Source: Halolamina sediminis | Lineage (GTDB): Archaea > Halobacteriota > Halobacteria > Halobacteriales > Haloferacaceae | Assembly (NCBI RefSeq): GCF_001282785.1 | Contig: NZ_CVUA01000001.1 | Span: 1,984,001-2,048,000, forward strand | Reading direction: 5' to 3' | DNA length: 64,000 bases | Part shown: positions 50,117 to 59,255 of the stretch, piece by piece | Layout of the letters: every line of letters begins with the position of its first letter | How positions within the stretch are numbered: position 1 is the stretch's first letter | Notes under the pieces: model-generated | What the model was told of the DNA's origin: nothing | Seen by the model: the letters and a program-made list of their open reading frames with translations, nothing else | Databases searched by the model: none | Program-made: the position numbers and the translations under genes

Positions 50117-50719
50117 ATGAGCGACGCCGACGAGTCCGGTACGGCCGAGGACGCCGCCGAGGCGGAAGTCGAGTACGCCGTCGTGCTCGACCACCTCCCG
50201 TACGGGCGCCCTGACGACGATCGGTCACAGCACCAGAAACCCGAGATCGCCTACGCCGTGGGCGAACAGGAGTTCGACCTGTTCGATCTCACGCTCGTCG
50301 ACGGCGCCGACGTGAGCATCGGCGACCGGATCGTCGTCGCGCCCGACGCCGACCGCGATCTGGTCCAGCGCTACCGGGAGATCGACCACGACGACCTCTC
50401 ACGGGGCGCCGAGCAGGAGCTCGACTACGTGATCGAGGAGATCGTCGACCGTCACCCCGACCGCTTCCTCGAGTACTTCAACGAAGCCCAGCCGCTGACC
50501 CTGCGGCTCCACCAGCTCAACGTCCTCCCCGGGATCGGCGAGAAGCTCCGGGACGACATCCTCGAGAGCCGCAAGCGGGAGGGACCCTTCGAGAGCTTCG
50601 AGGAGTTGGAGGAGCGCATCTCCGGGCTCCACGACGCGAAAGGCACCGTCGTCGAGCGGATCATCGAGGAGCTCACCGAGGACGTGAAGTACCGGGCGTT
50701 CGTGGGCGAGCAGCAGTAG
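50117..50719 (+). CDS. DUF655 family protein
   Basis: 200 residues. VEYAVVLDHLPYGRP starts an OB-like domain. A helix-hairpin-helix region follows near 145-185 (LNVLPGIGEKLRDDILESRKREGPFESFEELEERI), indicating nucleic-acid binding. Archaeal DUF655 proteins sit between RpoF and RsmA, suggesting a role in RNA or ribosome metabolism; the exact function is unknown. The acidic N-terminal 18 residues are likely disordered. Confidence 0.9.
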   Translation: MSDADESGTAEDAAEAEVEYAVVLDHLPYGRPDDDRSQHQKPEIAYAVGEQEFDLFDLTLVDGADVSIGDRIVVAPDADRDLVQRYREIDHDDLSRGAEQELDYVIEEIVDRHPDRFLEYFNEAQPLTLRLHQLNVLPGIGEKLRDDILESRKREGPFESFEELEERISGLHDAKGTVVERIIEELTEDVKYRAFVGEQQ

Positions 50720-50761
50720 CGGAACGGGGCTTTTAACGCCGCCGACGCGGTATCGCCGGTA

Positions 50762-51631
50762 ATGACTGGGTCCGACGACCTGCGGGACCCCGACGCCCTC
50801 ATCCGTCGGGCCAAGCGGGGGAACCCGGAGTTCGACCAACACTTCCTCGTCGACGACCGGGTGCTCGACCGGCTCCCGGGCTATCTCCCGGAAGCGGCCG
50901 ACCGCTCGCACGTCCTCGAGATCGGCGGTGGCACCGGCGCCCTCACCGACCGCCTGCTCGCGGCCGCGCCCGCCGACGGGCAGGTCACCGTCGTCGAGCG
51001 CGACCCGGATCTCGTCGGCTTCCTCCGCGAGGAGTTCGCCGACGCGATCGAGTCCGGAGCGCTGACCGTGATCGGCGGCGACGCGCTCGAGGTCGACCTG
51101 CCGAAGTTCTCGGCGTCGGTGTCGAACCTCCCCTACGGCGCCTCCTCGGAGATCGCGTTCGACCTCCTTCCCCGGAATCGCCCGCTGGTGTTGATGTTCC
51201 AGCAGGAGTTCGCCGAGCGCATGGTCGCCGGGCCGGGCGAGGACGACTACGGCCGGCTCTCGGTGTCGGCCCAACACTACGCCGACGTGGAGATCGTCGA
51301 GCACGTCCCCGCCGAGGCGTTCGACCCCCGACCACGCGTCGACAGCGCTGTCGTCCGCTGTACGCCCCGCGAGCCGGAGTACGAGGTGGCCGACGAGTCC
51401 TTCTTCCTGCGGTTCGTGAAGGCGCTGTTCACCCAGCGCCGGAAGACGATGCGCAACGCCGTCCGGAACACCGGCCACATCTCCGGGCTGGAGACGCCGG
51501 ACGCCGTCGTCGACGCCGCTGAGGAGTCGCTGATGAGCAAGCGCGCGGGAACCGTCTCGCCCGCGGAGTTCGCCGCGCTCGCACAGCTCGCTCGACAGGT
51601 CGACCCCGGCGTCGGCGACAGGGGTGGCTGA
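50762..51631 (+). CDS. rsmA: 16S rRNA (adenine-N6,N6)-dimethyltransferase
   Basis: 289 residues. FDQHFLVDDRVLDRL precedes the SAM motif VLEIGGGTGALTDRLL. VVERDPDL, GDALEVDLP and the catalytic SNLPYGASSEI motif follow. RsmA/KsgA dimethylates two adjacent adenines in helix 45 of 16S rRNA late in small-subunit assembly. Its TGA is directly followed by the ATG of the mechanosensitive channel gene, so they are cotranscribed. Confidence 0.95.
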   Translation: MTGSDDLRDPDALIRRAKRGNPEFDQHFLVDDRVLDRLPGYLPEAADRSHVLEIGGGTGALTDRLLAAAPADGQVTVVERDPDLVGFLREEFADAIESGALTVIGGDALEVDLPKFSASVSNLPYGASSEIAFDLLPRNRPLVLMFQQEFAERMVAGPGEDDYGRLSVSAQHYADVEIVEHVPAEAFDPRPRVDSAVVRCTPREPEYEVADESFFLRFVKALFTQRRKTMRNAVRNTGHISGLETPDAVVDAAEESLMSKRAGTVSPAEFAALAQLARQVDPGVGDRGG

Positions 51632-52846
51632 ATGCCCGGCCACCACGGTCTCCGGGAGGCGATCTGGGCGCTGACGACGTCGACCGACATGCGACTCCTC
51701 CTCACGCTGGTCGCGCTGGTCGTGTTGGGGCTCGTGGGCTCGGGGGTGCGGTCGCTCGGCTCGCGGCTGAAAGATCACGTCGACGACCCGGTCGCCGAGT
51801 CCGTGCAGGCGGGGATCGTCACGGTCTGGACTGCCGTGACCGCGATGTTCCTGATCGCGGTCTGGCGGGCGGGCCGGCTGCTCGAACAGGGGTTGTCCCA
51901 GATCGACCCTTCCCGCCAGCAGGTCGCCGCCATCGCGCTGAGTATCGCCGTGTTCGTGGCCGCGTACGGGCTGACTCGGATCACCAAGAGTAGCATCCGG
52001 CGGCTCTCGAAGGAGCGCGGCGCGATCAGCGACCACCAGCAGGAGGTCGCCCACCACCTCGTCCAGCTGTTCGTGTTCGCAATGGGGGTGCTGGTGGTGC
52101 TGGGGATCTGGAACGTCGACCCTGGCCAACTGCTGCTCGGTGCGGGGGCCGCCGGTGTCGTGATAGGTCTCGCAGCGCGCCAGACCCTCGGCGCGGTGCT
52201 CGCGGGCTTTGTCGTGCTGTTCTCCCGCCCGTTCGATCTGGGCGACTGGGTCGTCATCGGCGAGGAGGAGGGGATCGTCACCGACATCAGCGTGTTCAAC
52301 ACCCAGCTCCGGACGTTCGACGACGAGTACGTGATGATCCCCAACGACATCGTCACGGACACCGAGATCCGCAACCGCTCCCGGAAGGGGCGCCTGCGGA
52401 TCGAGACCGACGTCGGCGTCGACTACGATACCGACGTGGAGCACGCGATGGCGACTGCCGCCGAAGCGATGGCCGAGACGGAGACGCCGATGGAGCGGCC
52501 GGACCCCAACGTCGTGCTCGCGGAGTTCGGGGGGTCGAGCGTCGTGCTCCGTCTGCGGTACTACATCGACAACCCCAGCGCCCGGAAGATGTGGAAAGCC
52601 CGGACGGAGGTGATCGCGGCGGTCAAGGAAGCGTTCGCCGCGGAAGGGATCAAGATCCCGTTCCCCCAGCGCGAACTCTCCGGCCGGCCGGAGCCCGGCG
52701 GGTTCGCCGCCTCGGGCGTCAGTGCGAGTGACGTGACTGACGACGCGGACGAGGGATCCGAAGACAGCGAGGAGACTGGCGACGACGACACCGACGACGA
52801 CCGCATCGAGCGCGAAGGCGCTGCCGACGCGGAGGCGGACGGATGA
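51632..52846 (+). CDS. MscS-family mechanosensitive channel
   Basis: 404 residues. Three or so transmembrane helices (20-42, 62-82, 100-120) precede the pore helix and the beta domain with LLGAGAAGVVIGLAARQTLGAVLAGF and SRPFDLGDWVVIGEEEGIVTDISVFNTQLRTFD, the MscS signature. An acidic C-terminal tail starts at about 370. The channel releases solutes on osmotic downshock. The ATG immediately follows the rsmA stop. It overlaps the methyltransferase gene by 4 nt. Confidence 0.93.
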   Translation: MPGHHGLREAIWALTTSTDMRLLLTLVALVVLGLVGSGVRSLGSRLKDHVDDPVAESVQAGIVTVWTAVTAMFLIAVWRAGRLLEQGLSQIDPSRQQVAAIALSIAVFVAAYGLTRITKSSIRRLSKERGAISDHQQEVAHHLVQLFVFAMGVLVVLGIWNVDPGQLLLGAGAAGVVIGLAARQTLGAVLAGFVVLFSRPFDLGDWVVIGEEEGIVTDISVFNTQLRTFDDEYVMIPNDIVTDTEIRNRSRKGRLRIETDVGVDYDTDVEHAMATAAEAMAETETPMERPDPNVVLAEFGGSSVVLRLRYYIDNPSARKMWKARTEVIAAVKEAFAAEGIKIPFPQRELSGRPEPGGFAASGVSASDVTDDADEGSEDSEETGDDDTDDDRIEREGAADAEADG

Positions 52847-53469
52847 CCGACGAGGAGTCGACGGCCGCGGGACTGGCCGAGCGCCGCGGGGAGGAGACGA
52901 AGGTGTACCAGCCGGCGGAGGACTCGGGGCTGCTCGCCGACGCCGCCGCGGAGTTCGCCCGCGGGCGGACGCTGGAAGTCGGCACCGGCTCGGGCTGGGT
53001 CGCCGAGCAGGTCGCGCCCGAGGTGCCGGAGATCGTCGCCGCCGACGTGAACCCACACGCCTGTCAGCAGGCACGCGAACGCGGGATCGCGGCGGTCCGG
53101 ACGAATCTCACGGACGCGTTCGCCGATGGGAGCTTCGAGACGGTGCTGTTCAACCCGCCGTACCTCCCGACCGATCCCGAGAACGAGTGGGACGACTGGA
53201 TGGAGCAGGCGCTCTCCGGCGGGGAGAGCGGGCGCGAGCTGATCGAGCCGTTCCTCGACGACCTCGGGCGCGTGCTCGCGCCGGGCGGGCAGGCGCTGCT
53301 GCTGGTCTCCTCGCTCGCGGGGTTCGAGGCGGTCGAGGAACTGGCCCGCGACGCCGGCTTCGTTTCGGAGGAGGTCCGACAGGAGTCCTACCCCTTCGAG
53401 ACGCTGTCGATCCTGCGGCTGACGCGGTTCTCGATGTGTGCGAAGCCGTCATCGGGGAAGATCGACTGA
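52843..53469 (+). CDS. HemK2/Mtq2-type methyltransferase
   Basis: 208 residues. KVYQPAEDSGLLADAAAEF is the typical start, the SAM site is LEVGTGSGWVAEQV, and the catalytic FNPPYLP motif (NPPY) marks glutamine/N6 methyltransferases. Archaeal and eukaryal Mtq2 methylate the GGQ glutamine of release factor and require Trm112 as partner, which is encoded at 11.3 kb. The gene is coupled to mscS by an ATGA overlap. Confidence 0.9.
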   Translation: MTDEESTAAGLAERRGEETKVYQPAEDSGLLADAAAEFARGRTLEVGTGSGWVAEQVAPEVPEIVAADVNPHACQQARERGIAAVRTNLTDAFADGSFETVLFNPPYLPTDPENEWDDWMEQALSGGESGRELIEPFLDDLGRVLAPGGQALLLVSSLAGFEAVEELARDAGFVSEEVRQESYPFETLSILRLTRFSMCAKPSSGKID

Positions 53470-53501
53470 GCGACCGCTACTGAGTCGTGGACGCAGAGTT
53501 T

Positions 53502-53640
53502 TGCGAGGGAAGAGCGCTCCGAGAGCGTCTTCCCGCATCACGGGGTGGTTGCCCCGACGATGCGAGGGAAGGGATTTGAACTACGTGCAGACGGTCGCTT
53601 CGCGCTGCGTCTGCCTTCGTTCAAATTCTTCCGTGTGCAT
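53502..53640. repeat. tRNA-Leu 3'-end fragments (vestigial attachment-like repeats)
   Basis: The tRNA-Leu(CAA) 3' end, ATGCGAGGGAAGGGATTTGA (then AC) at 53667-53688, is copied exactly at 53560-53581. A shorter copy, TGCGAGGGAAG, starts at 53502 and forms a hairpin with CTTCCCGCA at 53530-53538. A diverged inverted copy (minus-sense ATGCACACGGAAGAATTTGA) lies near 53619-53638. Direct copies of a tRNA 3' end are what integration and excision leave behind. No integrase is nearby. Confidence 0.65.
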
Positions 53641-53667
53641 TCGTAGCGCGCCTTCGGCGCGCACTCA

Positions 53668-53751
53668 TGCGAGGGAAGGGATTTGAACCCTTGGACCTCT
53701 ACAGGAGCGGATCTTGAGTCCGCCGCCGTTTCCCAGCTTGGCTACCCTCGC
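53668..53751 (-). tRNA. tRNA-Leu (anticodon CAA)
   Basis: On the minus strand the acceptor stem is GCGAGGG/CCCTCGC with discriminator A. The D-arm is AGCCAAGCTGGG, the anticodon stem GCGGA/TCCGC closes loop CTCAAGA (anticodon CAA, decoding UUG), the class II variable arm is present (CTCCTGTAGAGGTCC region), and the T-arm is AGGGTTCAAATCCCT. No intron is seen. CCA is not encoded. Confidence 0.95.
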
Positions 53752-53869
53752 ACACAGTCCGGGAAAACGGGCCGTCGTGGTTTAAGCCAACGGTTCGGGT
53801 CGGTCGTTGCGCACTGTTCGCGCTCGCCGGCGATAGTTTCAGGCCCCTGCCCGTTCTACTCCTCCGACG

Positions 53870-54367
53870 ATGGACGAGCACACCCGCGACCCCGGTGTCG
53901 CGCCGCCGCTGGGGGACCCGACCGGGTGGCGCGAGGACCGTCGCTGGGAGCACGCGACGCTCCGGCGCGCGGCCGAACACGGCGTCCGGCTGTACAACGA
54001 CGCCGCCTACACCGAGAGCTACGACTGCTTCAAGTTCGAGTGGTACAACTACGGCCGGGGGACCGCGGAGTCGGCGTTCTGCCACGGGATGCAGCAGGTC
54101 GCCGCCGGTACGCACAAACACGCCGCCGACGGCGGGCGGGGGGCCGAGGCCGGTGACGACGGGATGCGGTCGCTGTTCTCGACCGCGCTCGACTACCTGC
54201 GCGGCGTGCCCGACGACTTCTACGGCGTCGACGTGGCGGCGGTCCGTCGTCAGCTGCTGGTCGCGATGTTCGAACCGCGGCTGATCGACGACTGGCGGAT
54301 CGCGATCGACGACCACACGCCCGACGCCTACCCCGCCGACTACGAGTACGCCGCGGGGCTGGGGTGA
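53870..54367 (+). CDS. DUF309 domain protein
   Basis: 165 residues. AAEHGVRLYNDAAYTESYDCFKFEWYNYGRGTAESAFCHGMQQVAAGTHKHA matches the helical DUF309 pattern, where family members usually show FHECHEVLEEVW; here the His pair is changed to YDCFKFEW. The function of DUF309 is unknown. The following GNAT gene starts 1 nt after its stop, so the two form an operon. Confidence 0.75.
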   Translation: MDEHTRDPGVAPPLGDPTGWREDRRWEHATLRRAAEHGVRLYNDAAYTESYDCFKFEWYNYGRGTAESAFCHGMQQVAAGTHKHAADGGRGAEAGDDGMRSLFSTALDYLRGVPDDFYGVDVAAVRRQLLVAMFEPRLIDDWRIAIDDHTPDAYPADYEYAAGLG

Positions 54368-54368
54368 G

Positions 54369-55151
54369 ATGCTCGCGCCCCAGCGCGTCGCCGACGCGGA
54401 GTACGCCAAGTGGCGCGTCCTCGCCGACGTGACCGAGACGTGGTTCGGGACGTTCGTCCACGAGCCTGCCCACGCCGACCGCGCGGCGGCGACACAGCTG
54501 CTCGACGCCCGACTCCCGTCCACGGCGGGGCTCCCGCCGTCGGTCGGCGACGACGACGCCGCGCAGGCGCTGCTCGAGCAGCTCGATCGCCTCTACCGGC
54601 GCCACGACCTCCCCCACCGCGTCGTCGCCGGCCACGACACCGAGACGGCGGTCCGCCTCGATCCCTTCCTCCGGAACCACGGTTACGAGCGGGAGGACTA
54701 CCGGGCGCTCGTCCCGGACTCGACCGCCACTCCCGGTGACGACACGAGGCTGCGGTTCGACACTCGCCGGCACGGCAGCGACGACGCCCGAGCCGTCCAC
54801 GAGGCGGTCGGCCGCGACCCCGCGGGGATCGAGTACACCGCCGCGATCGCGGGCGCGCTCGACGGACGCGAGGTCGTCGTCTCCCGCGACGGGGAGCCGA
54901 TCGGCGCTGCCGGCTGGTACGTCCACGACGACGAGACCGAAGGGTCGGTCGCCCGGTTCACCCACGTCGGCGTCCGGCCCGACGCGCAGGGCGAGGGCGT
55001 CGGCGCCGAACTGGTCCGGGCGGTCGTCGACCGCTGCCCGCTCCCCGCCGAGCGGATCGTCGTCTGCGCCACGGACGAGCACGTCGGCTTCTACGAGTCG
55101 ATCGGGTTCGTCCGAATCGCCTCGCTCTGGCGGTTCGCGCGGCTTCCCTGA
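54369..55151 (+). CDS. GNAT family N-acetyltransferase
   Basis: 260 residues. The C-terminal half is a GNAT domain: RFTHVGVRPDAQGEGVGAELVRAVVD (RxxGxG-type loop reading QGEGVG) and HVGFYESIGFVRIASLWRF. The N-terminal 130 residues look like a degenerate second GNAT-like half (LDRLYRRHDLPHRVVAGHD, FLRNHGYEREDYRAL). Substrate unknown. It is cotranscribed with DUF309. Confidence 0.83.
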   Translation: MLAPQRVADAEYAKWRVLADVTETWFGTFVHEPAHADRAAATQLLDARLPSTAGLPPSVGDDDAAQALLEQLDRLYRRHDLPHRVVAGHDTETAVRLDPFLRNHGYEREDYRALVPDSTATPGDDTRLRFDTRRHGSDDARAVHEAVGRDPAGIEYTAAIAGALDGREVVVSRDGEPIGAAGWYVHDDETEGSVARFTHVGVRPDAQGEGVGAELVRAVVDRCPLPAERIVVCATDEHVGFYESIGFVRIASLWRFARLP

Positions 55152-55208
55152 GCCGGCGACGGTCGCCCCGACCGGAGCGCCTTTGCTCGCCCCGGAACAG
55201 CCTCGACT

Positions 55209-56237
55209 ATGCACGATCGGGAACTCCTGTTCGATCTCGCCCGGGCCGCCGGCCCGGTGGGGTACGAAGACGGCGTCCGCGCAGTGGTCTGCGAGGCGCT
55301 GGCGCCCGCCGTCGACCGTATCGACACCGACGCGATGGGCACCGTCGTGGGAACTGTTGAGGGTGAGGACGACCGCGAGGTCGTCGTCGCCACCCACATG
55401 GACGAGATCGGCTTCATGGTGTCGCGGGTCACCGACGACGGCTTCCTCCGGCTCGACGCTCTCGGCGGCTGGAACGCACAGATCCTCCGTGCACAGCCCG
55501 TCACCGTGCACACGGACGACGGGACGGTCCCGGGCGTCATCGGCGCCGAGCCGGCCCACACGCGCGACGAGGACGACGTGGCGGATATCGACGACCTCGC
55601 GGTGGATCTGGGGCTCGACGGCGACGCCGCGGCCGAGGCCGTCTCGGTCGGCGACGTGGTCACGCTCGACGCCGAACCGCGTGAACTCGGCGACTGCGTG
55701 ACCGGGAAAGCGCTGGACGACCGCGCGGGCGTCTACGCGATGCTCGCCGCTGCACGCGCCGCAGAGCCAGACGCGACGGTCCACTTCTGTGCGACGGTGC
55801 AGGAGGAGGTCGGCCTGCGCGGCGCTCGTGCGGTCGCGACCGACGAGCAGTTCGACCCGGATCTCGTGCTCGCGCTCGACGGAACGCTCGAACGGAGCGT
55901 CCCCGGCGTCGACGCCGGCGAGACGGTGTCCACGCTCGGCGAGGGCGTCGGGATCAAGCGCAAGGACGCCTCCGTGATCCCCAGCTCCGCCGTCGTCGAG
56001 TGGCTCACTGACGTGGCCGACGCCGAGGAGATCGCTCACCAGCGTGAGGTCGCCGCGAACATCGGGACCGACACCGGGGCGCTCCAGAACGCCGGCGGCG
56101 CCGTCCTGTCGGGCGCACTCTCGATCCCCGTTCGCTACCACCACTCCCCCGTCGAGACCGCCCATCGCGACGATCTGGCGGCGACGGTGGCGCTGCTGAC
56201 GGCGGCGCTGTCCCGGACAGCGTCGCTGATCGAGTAG
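55209..56237 (+). CDS. M42 family metallopeptidase (glutamyl aminopeptidase/TET type)
   Basis: 342 residues. Metal and catalytic motifs are VVATHMDEIGFMV, GKALDDRAGVYAML, CATVQEEVGLRGA, VLALDGT, and the final HH in VRYHHSPVE. These fit di-zinc aminopeptidases that form TET dodecamers and degrade peptides after the proteasome. The start at 55209 gives the normal length. A CTTTGCTC stretch about 27 nt upstream may be the promoter. Confidence 0.92.
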   Translation: MHDRELLFDLARAAGPVGYEDGVRAVVCEALAPAVDRIDTDAMGTVVGTVEGEDDREVVVATHMDEIGFMVSRVTDDGFLRLDALGGWNAQILRAQPVTVHTDDGTVPGVIGAEPAHTRDEDDVADIDDLAVDLGLDGDAAAEAVSVGDVVTLDAEPRELGDCVTGKALDDRAGVYAMLAAARAAEPDATVHFCATVQEEVGLRGARAVATDEQFDPDLVLALDGTLERSVPGVDAGETVSTLGEGVGIKRKDASVIPSSAVVEWLTDVADAEEIAHQREVAANIGTDTGALQNAGGAVLSGALSIPVRYHHSPVETAHRDDLAATVALLTAALSRTASLIE

Positions 56238-56282
56238 GCCGAAGCCGATCCCTTCTTGCCCGTTCACCTCCTTCAGTGTGGT

Positions 56283-57086
56283 ATGCGAATCCACCAGTTG
56301 GGCGAGGGACAGCCCGAACTGGCCGTCGTCGCTGGCATCCACGGGGACGAGCCCTGTGGCGTCGAGGCGGTCGACCGTCTCGTCGCCGAGGACCCCGAAG
56401 TCGATCGCCCCGTGAAGCTGATCATCGCCAACGAGGAGGCGCTGGAGCGGGGCGTCCGGTACGTCGAGGAAGACCTCAACCGCGCGTTCCCCGGCGACCC
56501 CGACGGCGACACCCACGAGTCGCGGCTGGCCCACGAGCTTGCCCGCGAGGTGCAGGGCTGTACGGTGCTCGCGCTGCACTCCACACAGTCCTACGCCGAG
56601 CCGATCGCAGTGATCGACACCGTCGACGAGATCGCGCGCTCGCTCGCGCCGCTGCTCCCCGTCGACGTGCTGATCGAGACCGACAACTACACCGACGGCC
56701 GGTTGGTCGAGCACGCCCACACGATCGAACTGGAGTGTGGCCTCCAGGGGAGCGAGGAGGCCGCCGAGAACGCCTACTGGCTCACCCGGGCGTTCCTCGC
56801 GGCGTCGAACGCGCTGTCGGTCCCCGCGACGGACGACCGGCTCGCTCAGCCTGAACGCGGGGAAGTCGAAGTGTTCCGCCTCGACGGCCCGATCGCCAAG
56901 CCGCCGGGCCGGGAGTACGACGTGGTCGTCCCGAACTTCGAGCGCGTCGAGGCCGGCGAGCGCTTCGCGATCGCCGACGGCGAGGCGCTGACCGCCGACG
57001 AGCCGTTCTACCCCGTGCTCCTCTCGGCGGAGGGGTACGACGACATCTTCGGCTACGCCGCCGAGGCGGTCGGCCAACTGGAGTGA
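56283..57086 (+). CDS. Succinylglutamate desuccinylase/aspartoacylase family protein
   Basis: 267 residues. VVAGIHGDEPCGVEAVDRL supplies the zinc ligands H and E, EEDLNRAFPGDPDGD contains the substrate Arg, and VLALHSTQSYAEP the second zinc His. The carboxypeptidase-like core is followed by a beta domain. Activity on N-acyl amino acids is likely, but the exact substrate is unknown. The ATG at 56283 is preferred to 56256 because the conserved fold begins at MRIHQLGEG. Confidence 0.85.
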   Translation: MRIHQLGEGQPELAVVAGIHGDEPCGVEAVDRLVAEDPEVDRPVKLIIANEEALERGVRYVEEDLNRAFPGDPDGDTHESRLAHELAREVQGCTVLALHSTQSYAEPIAVIDTVDEIARSLAPLLPVDVLIETDNYTDGRLVEHAHTIELECGLQGSEEAAENAYWLTRAFLAASNALSVPATDDRLAQPERGEVEVFRLDGPIAKPPGREYDVVVPNFERVEAGERFAIADGEALTADEPFYPVLLSAEGYDDIFGYAAEAVGQLE

Positions 57087-57171
57087 GCCGACTCGCCCGG
57101 CGATGGGAACGGCCGTCCGGCGTCGTCGGCGGTTCGGTACGTTTATTTCCGGCACCGGGGTTTGAGTGACC

Positions 57172-57402
57172 ATGAGTGGACGCCCGCTCGACGTGCTCGA
57201 GGAGTCGCTCTCGGAGCCGGTGACGGTCCATCTGAAGGACGGCGAGTCCTTCTACGGGGCGCTCTCGGGCTACGACCAGCACATGAACGTCGTGCTCGAA
57301 CCGGCCGACGCGAGCGACGCCGTGCTGGGCGAACTCGACGTCGAGGAAGTGGACAACACAACGATTATCCGTGGTGACAACGTCGTTTCGGTAACTCTAT
57401 GA
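57172..57402 (+). CDS. LSm (Sm-like archaeal) RNA-binding protein
   Basis: 76 residues. [39 protein letters not shown] is Sm motif 1 and [15 protein letters not shown] is Sm motif 2. Archaeal LSm proteins form heptameric rings that bind U-rich RNA and sRNAs. The ATG at 57172 has a GTTTATTTC element at 57141, about 27 nt upstream. The gene overlaps L37e by 4 nt, a pair conserved across haloarchaea. Confidence 0.95.
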   Translation: MSGRPLDVLEESLSEPVTVHLKDGESFYGALSGYDQHMNVVLEPADASDAVLGELDVEEVDNTTIIRGDNVVSVTL

Positions 57403-57575
57403 CCGGCGCAGGAACACCGAGCCAGGGGAAGAAGAACACCACGACTCACACGAAATGTCGCCGCTGCGGCGAAAAATCCTACCACACGAAGAAGAAGGTC
57501 TGCTCGTCGTGCGGGTTCGGGAAGTCCGCCAAGCGACGCGACTACGAGTGGCAGTCGAAAAGCGGCGACAACTGA
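57399..57575 (+). CDS. rpl37e: 50S ribosomal protein L37e
   Basis: 58 residues encoded from ATG 57399: [20 protein letters not shown], then [20 protein letters not shown] and a basic end. The zinc ribbon uses C20, C23, C35 and C38. L37e binds 23S rRNA near the exit region. The start overlaps the LSm stop (ATGA), giving tight coupling of the RNA chaperone and the ribosomal protein. Confidence 0.95.
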   Translation: MTGAGTPSQGKKNTTTHTKCRRCGEKSYHTKKKVCSSCGFGKSAKRRDYEWQSKSGDN

Positions 57576-57613
57576 CGGCTCTCACTGCAGTCTTCTCCGC
57601 CGTTTTCCCACCG

Positions 57614-57638
57614 AGTAGCGGCTGCTTTTCGCGCTACT
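57614..57638 (+). terminator. Hairpin after the LSm-L37e operon
   Basis: AGTAGCG (57614-57620) pairs with CGCTACT (57632-57638) around an 11-nt loop containing CTTTTC. It lies 39 nt after the L37e stop. The T-rich loop and stem may mark the transcript end. Confidence 0.4.
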
Positions 57639-57773
57639 GACGGTCCCAGCGACGGACAGCGCGATCGCCGCGCCGGCCGTCGATATGCACGTATCTGAAT
57701 ATTCTCTCCGTTTACCGGCAACGATACAGCACGATAGCGGGGGTTTTTGGTTCCGCGCGACCGACGGGCGGGT

Positions 57774-59255
57774 ATGCACGAGGGTTCGGCCGAAGGGCCG
57801 ACCGACGGGATGCGGGAGAAGTGTGGCGTCGTCGGTGTCGCGCTCGAGGACCGCGGGGCCGCCCACCCCTGTTACTACGGCCTGTACGCGCTCCAGCACC
57901 GCGGCCAGGAGTCGGCGGGGATCGTCACCCACGACGGGTTCCAGCAGCACGACCACGTCGAGATGGGGCTGGTCGGCGAGGCGTTCGAGGAGGACGACCT
58001 CGACGGCCTCCAGGGCTCGACTGGCGTGGGCCACGTCCGCTACCCGACGGCCGGCAGCGTCGACAAGGCCTGCGCACAGCCGTTTACCGTCTCCTTCCGC
58101 TCGGGCTCGCTCGCGCTGAGTCACAACGGGAACCTCGTCAACGCCGGCGAGATCCGCGAGGAGTTGGCCGGAGAGGGGCACGCGTTCACCTCTGACGGCG
58201 ACACCGAGGTGATCGCCCACGACCTCGCCCGCAATCTGCTCGACGCCGATCTCGTCCGTGCGGTCAAGCGCACGATGGACCGAATCCACGGCTCCTACGC
58301 GCTGACGGTGATGCACGACGAGACCGTGCTCGGGATCCGCGACCCGCAGGGGAACCGCCCGCTCTGTCTCGGGAAGCTCGACGACGGCTACGTGCTCGCA
58401 AGCGAGTCGGCGGCGATCGACACGCTCGGCGGCGAGCTGATCCGGGACGTGAAACCCGGCGAGCTCGTCCTGCTCGACCCCGACGGCACGGGGTACGAGA
58501 GCTACCAGCTGGTCGAGGAGGAGCACACCGCCCACTGCTTCTTCGAGCACGTCTACTTCGCGCGGCCGGACTCCGTGATCGACGAGGAGCTCGTCTACGA
58601 CACGCGCCGCGACCTCGGTGCTCGGCTCTGGGAGGAATCGGGCGTCGAGAGCGACGTGGTGATGCCCGTCCCCGACTCGGGGCGAGCGTTCGCGACGGGG
58701 TACGCCGAGGCCGCGAGCGAGGAGCTCGGCGACGACGGGCCGGAGTTCGCGGAGGGACTGATGAAGAACCGCTACGTCGGGCGGACGTTCATCATGCCGA
58801 CGCAGGACCAGCGCGAGCAGGCCGTCCGCCTCAAGCTCAACCCCATCCGCTCGACGGTCGAGGGGAAGTCGGTCACGCTGATCGACGACAGCATCGTCCG
58901 CGGGACGACCTCGACGCAGCTCGTATCGCTACTGGAGGAGGCCGGCGCGGCGGAGGTTCACCTCCGCATCGGCGCGCCGCAGATCCTCGCGCCCTGCTAC
59001 ATGGGGATCGACATGGCCTCCCGCGAGGAGCTGATCGCCGCGGGGCAGGACACCGAGGATATCCGCGAGACGGTCGGTGCGGACTCGCTCTCCTACCTGA
59101 GCGTCGACGGCGTCGCCGAGGTGCTCGGCGAGTCGCGTGCGGACCTCTGTCTGGGCTGTGTCACGGGAGAGTACCCCTACGACATCGATGGCGAGGAGAC
59201 GGATCGGGACGTGACGCGGCCGGAGATCGACGGCGCCGTCGTGGCGGACGACTGA
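57774..59255 (+). CDS. purF: Amidophosphoribosyltransferase
   Basis: 493 residues, catalysing the first committed step of purine synthesis. The Ntn-type glutaminase begins at the Cys of REKCGVVGVAL (residue 16 from ATG 57774), so a short propeptide is removed. LQHRGQESAGI, GVGHVRYPTAG and SHNGNLVN complete the glutaminase. The PRTase half has VMPVPDSGRAFATGYAEA and VTLIDDSIVRGTTSTQLV. The ATG at 57774 follows a GTTTTTGG element about 29 nt upstream; ATG 57810 is an alternative. Confidence 0.96.
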   Translation: MHEGSAEGPTDGMREKCGVVGVALEDRGAAHPCYYGLYALQHRGQESAGIVTHDGFQQHDHVEMGLVGEAFEEDDLDGLQGSTGVGHVRYPTAGSVDKACAQPFTVSFRSGSLALSHNGNLVNAGEIREELAGEGHAFTSDGDTEVIAHDLARNLLDADLVRAVKRTMDRIHGSYALTVMHDETVLGIRDPQGNRPLCLGKLDDGYVLASESAAIDTLGGELIRDVKPGELVLLDPDGTGYESYQLVEEEHTAHCFFEHVYFARPDSVIDEELVYDTRRDLGARLWEESGVESDVVMPVPDSGRAFATGYAEAASEELGDDGPEFAEGLMKNRYVGRTFIMPTQDQREQAVRLKLNPIRSTVEGKSVTLIDDSIVRGTTSTQLVSLLEEAGAAEVHLRIGAPQILAPCYMGIDMASREELIAAGQDTEDIRETVGADSLSYLSVDGVAEVLGESRADLCLGCVTGEYPYDIDGEETDRDVTRPEIDGAVVADD

